Origin: an uncultured bacterium
GTDB taxonomy: Bacteria; Bacteroidota; Bacteroidia; CAILMK01
NCBI GenBank assembly: GCA_903835275.1
Contig: CAILMK010000472.1
Coordinates: forward strand, 1 to 5,338
Direction: 5' to 3'
Length of the DNA: 5,338 nt
Of the stretch, positions 1 through 5,338 are shown piece by piece. Positions within the stretch are counted from its first letter, which is position 1, and each line of letters opens with the position of its first letter. The position numbers and the translations under genes are program-made. A model generated the notes under the pieces. The model was given only the letters and a program-made list of their open reading frames with translations. It did not search any database and was not told the DNA's origin.

Positions 1-1221
1 GGGCTGTTAATTGTTGTTGGACTCGTGTTTTCTCCGGCATTGCAGAGTATTGGCGTAGGTATGATATTTTGTTCCATCTTTTGTAGAATGCCTTTCCGAT
101 TTGAATTAAAAAAGGAATGGTTTTCATTGATCCTTATTGCGGTTCTTGTTATATCCCTGCTTAGCGGCTTCTACGCGGAAAATCATGTTGAATACTGGAA
201 GAAGATACAGGTAAAACTGCCGTTTTTACTGCTTGCTGTTGGATTTATTTCCGGTCCGGTTTTCAGCCTGTCCAAATTCAAAAAGATACTGTTTGTTTTT
301 TCACTGACGGTTTTCATAGCAGGAGTCATTACATTGGTTAATTATTTTCTGCATTTTTCATACATCAATGAACAGCTTTTGCATTCAAAGCCTATTTATA
401 TTTTGTATGCGGTGGAACGCCCTGAAAATAAACAGGTGAATCATATTTACTACAGTGTGTTACTGGCATTTTCGATCTGGGCTTGTTTCTATTTGTTCAG
501 GGAAAAATTTGCACCGACCAAACTCGGGAATCTACTTGTTTTGTCAATGGGAATTGGCCTGGTGATTATACTTCATGTAATTGGTGCCAGGACAGGACTG
601 TTCGGATTCTATGCTTCATCCATGGTAGCTGTTTTATGGTATATCATCAAGGAGAAAAAATATATTGTTGGTTTGGTTGCTGCACTATTGCTCGGGCTTG
701 TTTTTGTAAGTACGTATAAATTATTACCTGCCTGGCAGAATAGGGTTGCAAATACCAAAGAGGATCTTGGCAGGGAAGAAGAGGGGAAAGATATTAACCA
801 TTATTCCATTTCCATGCGCAAGGCGGCGCTGAAAACTGCGTGGAAAATTTATCAGAAAAATCCAATCCTCGGAGTAGGAGAGGGCGACTTGCAGGATGAG
901 ATGGACAGGCAATATACCGCTGATGGTTCTGTACTTATCATGGAAAACCGCAAGCTTCCGCATAACCAGTTTTTACAAACATTAACCACTACCGGAATAG
1001 CAGGATTATTAATTTTAATATTGATATTTCTTTTGCCTTTGACAAGAGCAAGTGTATGGAAAAATATTTTATTTCTTTCTTTTCTCGTGATATGTTTTTG
1101 CTCTTTCCAGGTGGAATCTGTACTGGAACGACAGGTTGGGATAACGTTCTTTTGTTTCTTCTATCTTGCGATGGTGGGAATGATGGAAAAGCGCAATACT
1201 GTTTCGATAGATAAAAAATAG
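1..1221 (+). CDS. O-antigen ligase/polymerase-type (Wzy_C, WaaL-like) membrane protein, 5' end outside window
   Basis: This is a polytopic inner-membrane protein of the O-antigen ligase/polymerase superfamily, whose members join or polymerise undecaprenyl-linked polysaccharide on the periplasmic side. The frame is open from base 1 (GLLIVVGLV...), so the GTG at 25 is probably internal and the gene starts upstream; 406 codons are visible. Residue numbers here count the GTG at 25 as 1. There are many hydrophobic helices (about 34-50, 63-78, 87-110, 140-157, 167-187, 190-207, 212-230, 323-339, 346-360, 371-386). The large loop at about 232-320 is typical of Wzy_C proteins. Family-like motifs are HVIGARTGLFGF (R189, the SRT-like arginine), NPILGVGEGD (279-288) and LPHNQFLQT (H313, matching the conserved loop histidine), followed by GIAGLL. 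A C-terminal ESVLERQVGITFF ends near the last helices. Ligase versus polymerase, and the glycan involved, cannot be told from sequence. It is convergent with the next gene. Confidence 0.85.
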   Translation, partial: GLLIVVGLVFSPALQSIGVGMIFCSIFCRMPFRFELKKEWFSLILIAVLVISLLSGFYAENHVEYWKKIQVKLPFLLLAVGFISGPVFSLSKFKKILFVFSLTVFIAGVITLVNYFLHFSYINEQLLHSKPIYILYAVERPENKQVNHIYYSVLLAFSIWACFYLFREKFAPTKLGNLLVLSMGIGLVIILHVIGARTGLFGFYASSMVAVLWYIIKEKKYIVGLVAALLLGLVFVSTYKLLPAWQNRVANTKEDLGREEEGKDINHYSISMRKAALKTAWKIYQKNPILGVGEGDLQDEMDRQYTADGSVLIMENRKLPHNQFLQTLTTTGIAGLLILILIFLLPLTRASVWKNILFLSFLVICFCSFQVESVLERQVGITFFCFFYLAMVGMMEKRNTVSIDKK

Positions 1222-1382
1222 CACCTGTCATTCAGTAGGAAATATATTCTTGACCGAAGGGAATAAACTTCCCAGTGCTACAGATGAAGTTGAATCATAG
1301 CCTCAAACTCAGTGATTGCTTTTCCTGCTTTTATTTTTCCCATCTCATCATTAATACGGGCAAGGTTCCTACTGAATGACAA
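1221..1382 (-). pseudogene. Possible decayed fragment of a RelE/HigB/Gp49-type toxin gene
   Basis: On the minus strand the frame running from 1382 encodes 34 residues without ATG initiation (ARINDEMGKIKAGKAITEFE in the middle) up to a TAG at 1280-1278. The same frame then continues as HWEVYSLRSRIYFLLND until it runs into the O-antigen ligase-like gene on the other strand. The second stretch resembles the core beta-strand region of RelE/HigB/Gp49-like toxins (a LWELR...RIxYF-type pattern), preceded by a basic, helical segment as in that family. A TAG stop sits just upstream (1385-1383), there is no start codon and no antitoxin gene is visible. If real, it is a dead remnant. The match is from memory of family patterns only and the segment is short, so chance is a serious alternative. 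Confidence 0.25.
1226..1381. repeat. Perfect 16-bp inverted repeat bounding a 156-bp segment
   Basis: TGTCATTCAGTAGGAA at 1226-1241 is the exact reverse complement of 1366-1381, with 124 bp between the arms. Pairing stops immediately outside (1225/1382) and inside (1242/1365), so the arms are sharply bounded. The left arm begins five bases after the O-antigen ligase-like stop codon. No target-site duplication is visible (flanks end ATAGCACC and begin ACTACGGT). It could be the remains of a small terminal-inverted-repeat element, a pair of inverted dispersed repeats, or a loose bidirectional terminator stem between convergent genes. The match itself is certain; its role is inference. Confidence 0.85.
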
Positions 1383-1427
1383 CTACGGTAGCTCAGAAAT
1401 GAAATTACAACTTTCTAAATCACCAAC

Positions 1428-2012
1428 TCACTGCTTCAGCTCTTCCTCATAGGATGGTAACTCCTCGAGTTGTTTATTGATCCTGGCAGTCCATTTTATC
1501 TGTTCTTCCTTGATGATGGAATGATTGGTTTCCTTGTCATACTGGTCCTGCATTTCCTCGCTTTCTTTAGCGATGTTGTGGTACAGCTCCTTTATTGCAA
1601 GATACTTCTTTTTTGCCTCGCTGTTTTTCACCTGGTCCAGGTGTTTTGCTTTTAATATCTTCCAGAATTTGCGCGCAGAAATTTCAGTGATGTCAAAGTG
1701 TCCGCGCTCATGTTGCAATACAAATGAATCATCTGTTTTTGTCCATGATTTTGAACGGATCATATAGACATTTATCTTGAGCTTGAAATTATCTTCATCA
1801 GAATGGAAACTGAAGGCAAATCCGCTATACGTCATGGCTACCCTTGCGCCCCTGTCCTGTGGTGGTCCTTTAAAATCATTCCAGTTTACTTTTATACCCG
1901 GCTTGTAAACTATAGTGTCATTATCAGAAGCATCTTGCTTCAATGAATGCATTGCTGAAGGTTGGTAAAAACCCAGGAGAAAGAGTGGAAGTATGAGTAG
2001 TAGATATTTCAT
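1428..2012 (-). CDS. Secreted DUF922-family protein with HExxH zinc-protease-like motif
   Basis: A 194-residue protein starting at ATG 2012, with a clear N-terminal signal peptide (MKYLLLILPLFLLGF, likely cleaved after PSA near residue 20), so it should be exported to the periplasm or beyond. The mature part begins with a WNDFKGPP segment (44-51) and a beta-rich stretch containing ARVAMTYSGFAFSF. The sequence FVLQHERGHFDITE (97-110) follows, in which H101, E102 and H105 form a zincin-type HExxH. The long charged helical tail carries YDKETNHS (158-165) and QIKW (171-174). This order matches the DUF922 family, described as putative secreted zinc-dependent proteases with no firmly known substrate. 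E110 or H164 may supply a third metal ligand (inference). The start lies 65 bp after the SDF symporter stop on the same strand, so co-transcription is possible. No promoter or Shine-Dalgarno site is obvious. Confidence 0.8.
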   Translation of the reverse strand: MKYLLLILPLFLLGFYQPSAMHSLKQDASDNDTIVYKPGIKVNWNDFKGPPQDRGARVAMTYSGFAFSFHSDEDNFKLKINVYMIRSKSWTKTDDSFVLQHERGHFDITEISARKFWKILKAKHLDQVKNSEAKKKYLAIKELYHNIAKESEEMQDQYDKETNHSIIKEEQIKWTARINKQLEELPSYEEELKQ

Positions 2013-2077
2013 TGTATTTTATTTGCCAGTCGTATGAGCATCTCAAGCAAGGGGTTTCATAATATTAACTTCAAAAT
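2013..2077 (-). other. Short gap between SDF symporter and DUF922 gene
   Basis: 65 bp between the symporter TAG and the DUF922-protein ATG on the minus strand. I see no hairpin terminator with a T-run, no clear Bacteroidota-type TTTG / TAnnTTTG promoter pair and no Shine-Dalgarno sequence ahead of the ATG (the bases just upstream are AATAAAATACA). The gap is compatible with either read-through or an unrecognised promoter. Confidence 0.5.
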
Positions 2078-3409
2078 CTATTCCACGATTGCGTTTTCAT
2101 TTTGTTCCAGGGTATTGATATAGGTGACTGCCACCAAATCCCCGCTGACATTCACCACGGTACGGCACATATCCATGATCCGGTCAAGACCGTAAATAAT
2201 TGCAATGCTTTCCGGCGGAATACCAAGGAAAATAAGGATCAGCATCAGGATCGGCATGGAACCTCCAGGTACGCCAACAGTTCCGATACCGGCAAAAATG
2301 GCACAAGCCATTACGATGCAATCCTGTGAAAAATTCAGGTCGATCCCGAAACATTGCGCCAGGAAAATAATGGAAATTCCCTGGTAAATGGCTGTTCCAT
2401 TTTGATTGGTGGTGCTGCCAATGGTCAATATAAAATTACTGATGTCTCTGGGCATTTTCAGCTTTTCTGTAGAAGTTTCAATGGCTATCGGTAAGCTTGC
2501 ACTGCCGGAAGAAGTTGAAAAAGCGGTAATCATTACCTCGCGGATATTTTTGAAAAACGAAAGCGGATTCGTGTTGGAAAGATATTTTAATATCAGTGAG
2601 AAAACCACGAATTGTTGTATTGCCAGTGCCAGCAAGACAACGAGCATATATTTTATAAGTATGGTAATAAAGGAGATTCCGATACTGAGGGTAAGTACAA
2701 AAAGGAGGGATGCAACACCGAATGGTGCAAGCAACATTCCGAAGTGCACTACTTTCATTACAACGGTGTAAAGTCCTTCCAGGAATGATTTAAAAACCGC
2801 TGTTTTTTCGGGTGGTGATTTCAATAATGCAATTCCGATGATGAGTGAAAAGACCATCACTGCAATCATGCCGCCTCCGGTGTAATTTGGATCGAAGGCA
2901 TGCACCATATCTTCAAAGGGATTTTTTGGAAATAGATTGGTAATTGTGTGCCCTAACCCGTGATCACTATTTGTAGCGATGCTATTCTTTATCGTTGAAG
3001 TCGTCTCACTGTATTTGGACATTAGTTGGGATAGTGTCTCTTGCGAAAACCCTGCCCCCGGACGGATGATTTTCACGAGTGCATATCCGATAAAAACAGC
3101 AATTATAGTAGTAACCACTGTGAACTTAAACATCCGCCATCCTGTCCTCCCCAGTTTATTTGTTTTTCCAAAACCCGCCACCCCAAGTATCAATGCAGAC
3201 ATGATCAGCGGGATCATACACATATAAATAATCCGCAGGAAAATATCCCCGACAGGTTTTATTATGGCAATCAGCTGTTCTTTCGTTTCCGGGGAAACAC
3301 CAGATTGTACAACAATACATCCCCCGATAATGCCAATAAGCATTCCAAGCAGGATACGGATATGTAAAGGGAATTTCAAATTTGTTTGTTTTTGTGGCTC
3401 ATACCTCAC
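2078..3409 (-). CDS. Dicarboxylate/amino acid:cation symporter (SDF family, GltP/DctA/EAAT-like)
   Basis: An inner-membrane secondary transporter of the sodium:dicarboxylate symporter family, which imports glutamate, aspartate or C4-dicarboxylates with Na+ or H+. Its 443 residues are normal family length. Hallmarks in order: an N-terminal helix after LKFPLHIRILLGM; TM3 around 95-117 ending RPGAG; the serine-rich HP1 AFSTSSGSASLP (296-307); the TM7 motif STTNQNGTAIYQG (332-344); HP2 GVPGGS (379-384); and TM8 LDRIMDMCRTVVNVSGDL (408-425). In TM8, D413, R416, T417, N420 and D424 align with GltPh D394, R397, T398, N401 and D405. The arginine suggests an acidic substrate. The motif normally written NMDGT is NQNGT here, so the sodium-site aspartate (GltPh D312) is N337. 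A 35-residue hydrophilic insert (121-155) lies in the TM3-TM4 loop. The start codon is GTG inside a repeat; TTG at codon 11 and a frameshifted ATG at 3402 are alternatives. Confidence 0.9.
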   Translation of the reverse strand: MRYEPQKQTNLKFPLHIRILLGMLIGIIGGCIVVQSGVSPETKEQLIAIIKPVGDIFLRIIYMCMIPLIMSALILGVAGFGKTNKLGRTGWRMFKFTVVTTIIAVFIGYALVKIIRPGAGFSQETLSQLMSKYSETTSTIKNSIATNSDHGLGHTITNLFPKNPFEDMVHAFDPNYTGGGMIAVMVFSLIIGIALLKSPPEKTAVFKSFLEGLYTVVMKVVHFGMLLAPFGVASLLFVLTLSIGISFITILIKYMLVVLLALAIQQFVVFSLILKYLSNTNPLSFFKNIREVMITAFSTSSGSASLPIAIETSTEKLKMPRDISNFILTIGSTTNQNGTAIYQGISIIFLAQCFGIDLNFSQDCIVMACAIFAGIGTVGVPGGSMPILMLILIFLGIPPESIAIIYGLDRIMDMCRTVVNVSGDLVAVTYINTLEQNENAIVE

Positions 3410-3422
3410 CCCGCTTCGCGCG

Positions 3423-3442
3423 CCCTCTCCTTTAAGAGAGGG
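3423..3442. repeat. Hairpin repeat copy 1 (upstream of the SDF symporter)
   Basis: ccctctcctttaagagaggg forms a 7-bp stem (3423-3429 with 3436-3442) around a six-base loop. Read on the minus strand it lies in the untranslated leader 14 bases before the GTG start of the symporter, where its GGAGAGGG arm is purine-rich but too distant to be a normal ribosome binding site. No T-tract follows on either strand, so it is not a standard intrinsic terminator. Confidence 0.8.
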
Positions 3443-3561
3443 CTGATCTTTGTAGGGAGTATAATCGTTAACTACTACATGTTTTTTTTGTTCGACGAGC
3501 CTTTTTGTTTAGAGGAACGTAATATTTTATATTTAACTTTTCTCGAAGCACGTGTGTGTCT

Positions 3562-3581
3562 CCCTCTCCTAAAGGAGAGGG
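3562..3581. repeat. Hairpin repeat copy 2 (directly after the permease stop)
   Basis: ccctctcctaaaggagaggg forms a perfect 8-bp stem (3562-3569 with 3574-3581) with loop TAAA. In the opposite orientation it matches copy 1 in 19 of 20 bases. It abuts the TAA stop (3584-3582) of the minus-strand permease, so it could act as a 3'-end-stabilising or weak termination structure. It lacks the following U-run of an intrinsic terminator on either strand. The two copies could also pair with each other in the transcript. Confidence 0.8.
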
Positions 3582-5336
3582 TTAGGGGAGAGGTACTTTT
3601 GTCGCCAATTTACTTTTCTTGTACCCGTAACTAAAATAAATCACCAATCCAATGATCAGCCAGATGATGAAACGTTCCCAGTTTCGTACGCCTAATTCCG
3701 TCATTAAATAAAAACAAGAAACCAAACCAAAAACAGGAATGATTGAAAAACTTCTCAGGTAACTGTATATCGTTATCACCACTAAAATAATTGCGAAAAT
3801 AAAATACGGGAGTTTTTCCCGCAGGACTTCCCAAATGCCGAGATCTGGATTTTTAATATCCTTCAAACTAAAAAATGAAGCAAAGAACCCCGGATTAAAA
3901 ATAACCATGCTTGCAATGAAAGCCACAAACATGGCGGGGACAATGTATTTCCCGCTCACATAAGGAATCTTGAACCTGCCAGCCTGTTTTTCCTGCCTTG
4001 GAATAACAAGGATTCCACCGCATACAAGTACAAATGCAAAAAGTGTCCCGATACTGGTTAGGTCGGTGACGAAATCAGAATCCAGGACAAGGGCAGGTAT
4101 ACCAACCAATAGTCCTGTAATAATAGTAGAGAAAGAAGGCGTCCTGTATTTAGGATGGATCTTTCCGAATTTTTTAGGGAGCAAACCGTCGCGGCTCATG
4201 CTCATCCAGATGCGTGGCTGTCCGATCTGGAACACCAGTAAAACGCTGGTCGTCGCAATGACTGCGCTGAGTGCGATGGCTCCGCCGAGCCAGTTTAATC
4301 CACGTTCGTTAAAGGCAGTTGCAAGGAAATCCTGTACATCCAGTTTGGAATAATTGACCATTCCGGTCAGGACAAGGGCGACTAAAATATAAAGAACGGT
4401 ACATATTATTAATGAGTAGAACATACCACGCGGCAGGTCGCGCTGCGGGTCCTTACATTCTTCCGAAGTTGTGGATATGGCATCAAACCCGATATACGCG
4501 AAAAAAACAGCGGACACTCCTTTCATTACCCCGCCAAATCCGTTGGGTGCGAAGGGTACCCAATTCTCAGGATTGATGTAGAAAAATCCGATAAGTATCA
4601 CTAAAACGATTACGATTAATTTGAAGGCAACCATCAGGTTACTGGAGGTGCGGCTTTCCTTGATCCCGATAAAAACCAGCCATGTTATGAATATGGTTAT
4701 TGCCAGTGCCGGAAAATTAAGTATGATCGGAATGCCGGCAATATGAGGTGCGCTTTGCCATAAATGCTCCAGACTTAATTGATCCTGGGAAGGTGCTGTA
4801 TGTGTTAAAGCTGCCTGTACGACAGCATCATGTGCACTTTTAACTGAGAAAAAGCTTGTACTGAGGTACTCGGGGATATTGATATTCAGACCCATACCAT
4901 GTCCAAGATTTTTAAGGAAGCTGGATAAATTCCCTGACCATGAAATGGCAACAGTAATATTCCCGATGGCATATTCCATGATAAGATCCCAACCGATGAT
5001 CCATGCAACCAGCTCACCAAAAGCAGCATACGAATATGTATATGCACTTCCTGACACAGGTATCCTGGAGGCAAATTCCGCATAACAAAGGGCTGAGAAC
5101 CCACAGGCTACCGCTGTGATAATGAAAAGAAAAACTACAGCAGGCCCACCATCAAAACAAGCCTTTCCTACGGTACTGAATATCCCGGCGCCGATAATGG
5201 CTGCAATTCCAAGCGCCGTCAGGTCACGAACTGTTAGTACCTTATTTAATTGTGAATGCCCGTCCAGCAAGCCTGCATCGGCTTCCTGAAGGATATGATC
5301 AATGGATTTTTTTCTGAAATGTGTGACTGCTCTCAT
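3582..5336 (-). CDS. APC-superfamily amino acid permease, cationic amino acid transporter (CAT) type
   Basis: A 584-residue inner-membrane amino acid transporter of the APC superfamily, closest in pattern to the CAT/YfnA/GkApcT group (AA_permease_2 domain with the extra C-terminal CAT helices). The N-terminal tail FRKKSIDHILQEAD and LNKVLTVRDLTALGIAAIIGAGIF (30-53) are typical; IGAGIF is the unwound substrate-binding part of TM1. Other family segments are the TM2-TM3 loop AEFASRIPVSGSAYTYSYA (86-104), GWDLIMEYAIG (115-125), TM6 FFAYIGFDAISTTSEECKDPQRDLPRG (278-304) and the loop PRIWMSMSRDGLLPKKFGKIHPKYRTP (374-400). C-terminal helices after about 508 end with the CAT-like GVRNWERFIIWLIIGLVIYFSYG. 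That predicts about 14 membrane segments. A hydrophilic insert (about 140-200) enlarges the loop after TM3. The substrate cannot be fixed. The start is the ATG at 5336, only two bases from the window edge. The last residues (VPLP) come from repeat sequence. Confidence 0.9.
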   Translation of the reverse strand: MRAVTHFRKKSIDHILQEADAGLLDGHSQLNKVLTVRDLTALGIAAIIGAGIFSTVGKACFDGGPAVVFLFIITAVACGFSALCYAEFASRIPVSGSAYTYSYAAFGELVAWIIGWDLIMEYAIGNITVAISWSGNLSSFLKNLGHGMGLNINIPEYLSTSFFSVKSAHDAVVQAALTHTAPSQDQLSLEHLWQSAPHIAGIPIILNFPALAITIFITWLVFIGIKESRTSSNLMVAFKLIVIVLVILIGFFYINPENWVPFAPNGFGGVMKGVSAVFFAYIGFDAISTTSEECKDPQRDLPRGMFYSLIICTVLYILVALVLTGMVNYSKLDVQDFLATAFNERGLNWLGGAIALSAVIATTSVLLVFQIGQPRIWMSMSRDGLLPKKFGKIHPKYRTPSFSTIITGLLVGIPALVLDSDFVTDLTSIGTLFAFVLVCGGILVIPRQEKQAGRFKIPYVSGKYIVPAMFVAFIASMVIFNPGFFASFFSLKDIKNPDLGIWEVLREKLPYFIFAIILVVITIYSYLRSFSIIPVFGLVSCFYLMTELGVRNWERFIIWLIIGLVIYFSYGYKKSKLATKVPLP

Positions 5337-5338
5337 AC

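Larger units (their letters stand above)
3402..3595. mobile_element. Putative MITE-like element: inverted hairpin repeats with TA ends
   Basis: Two related arms face each other. The left arm (3402-3442) reads TACCTC-A-CCCC, ten GC-rich bases, then a 20-base hairpin. The right arm (3562-3595, reverse complement) reads TACCTC-T-CCCC, three bases (TAA), then the same hairpin with one difference. The outer ends are TA on both sides, compatible with TA target duplication (inference), and about 119 bp of AT-rich unique sequence lies between. The whole gap between the two transporter genes lies within this element. It also provides the last codons and stop of the permease (CCT CTC CCC TAA) and the GTG-AGG start of the symporter. 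There is no transposase coding. It could equally be two independent copies of a dispersed intergenic repeat common in Bacteroidota. Confidence 0.4.

Noticed and set aside
25..27. GTG as the true start of the O-antigen ligase-like gene
   Set aside because: The frame is open and hydrophobic from base 1, and the family normally has more N-terminal membrane sequence, so the gene most likely begins outside the window.
1259..1273. GGGAA-TAAAC-TTCCC small hairpin as a transcription terminator
   Set aside because: The stem is only 5 bp with no following T-run on either strand; it is too weak to call.
3443..3561. A minus-strand promoter for the symporter in the AT-rich spacer (for example TATACT near 3456-3463)
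   Set aside because: No matching upstream box and no Bacteroidota-type TAnnTTTG; AT richness alone makes such matches expected.
3386..3634. An 82-codon plus-strand reading frame across the intergenic repeat
   Set aside because: It is made mostly of repeat sequence and overlaps both transporter genes antisense; it has no protein-like pattern.
2619..4710. Identical 12-mer ATTGCCAGTGCC at 2619-2630 and 4699-4710
   Set aside because: Both copies fall in transmembrane helices encoding ALAI in the same frame; chance similarity of hydrophobic coding sequence, not a repeat element.
1..5338. A new defence, mobile or biosynthetic system
   Set aside because: The four real genes are a ligase-like polysaccharide protein, a DUF922 protein and two transporters; nothing in their order or content forms a recognisable or novel multi-gene system within this window.

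Overview
This 5.3-kb window looks like chromosome from a member of the Bacteroidota. A Chitinophagales/Sphingobacteriia-like source is my best guess, inferred from moderate AT richness, weak Shine-Dalgarno signals, the protein types and the style of the small intergenic hairpin repeats. No rRNA, tRNA, CRISPR array or complete insertion sequence is visible.

Layout: (1) 1-1221, plus strand, the 3' part of an O-antigen ligase/polymerase-type (Wzy_C/WaaL-like) membrane protein whose start lies left of the window. (2) 1222-1427, a convergent gap with a perfect 16-bp inverted repeat (1226-1241 / 1366-1381). The enclosed segment reads on the minus strand like a decayed RelE/HigB/Gp49-type toxin fragment; this is a weak call. 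(3) 2012-1428, minus, a secreted DUF922-type protein with an HExxH zinc-protease-like motif. (4) 3409-2078, minus, a dicarboxylate/amino acid:cation symporter of the SDF (GltP/DctA/EAAT) family with an unusual NQNGT in place of NMDGT. (5) 3410-3581, an intergenic gap bracketed by two inverted copies of a hairpin repeat that reach into both neighbouring genes. (6) 5336-3582, minus, an APC-superfamily CAT-type amino acid permease that is essentially complete.

The three minus-strand genes run in the same direction (permease, then SDF symporter, then DUF922 protein) with gaps of 172 and 65 bp. The two transporters plausibly both handle amino acids or dicarboxylates at the inner membrane. A shared transcript is possible, but the hairpin repeat between them argues against assuming it. 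The O-antigen ligase-like gene is convergent and functionally unrelated (surface polysaccharide).

I see no convincing undescribed multi-gene system. The points most worth a second look are the altered sodium-site motif in the SDF symporter, its odd start (GTG inside a repeat, or an ATG start broken by one missing A in a homopolymer), the repeat element that appears to supply the stop of one gene and the start of the next, and the inverted-repeat-bounded toxin-like relic.
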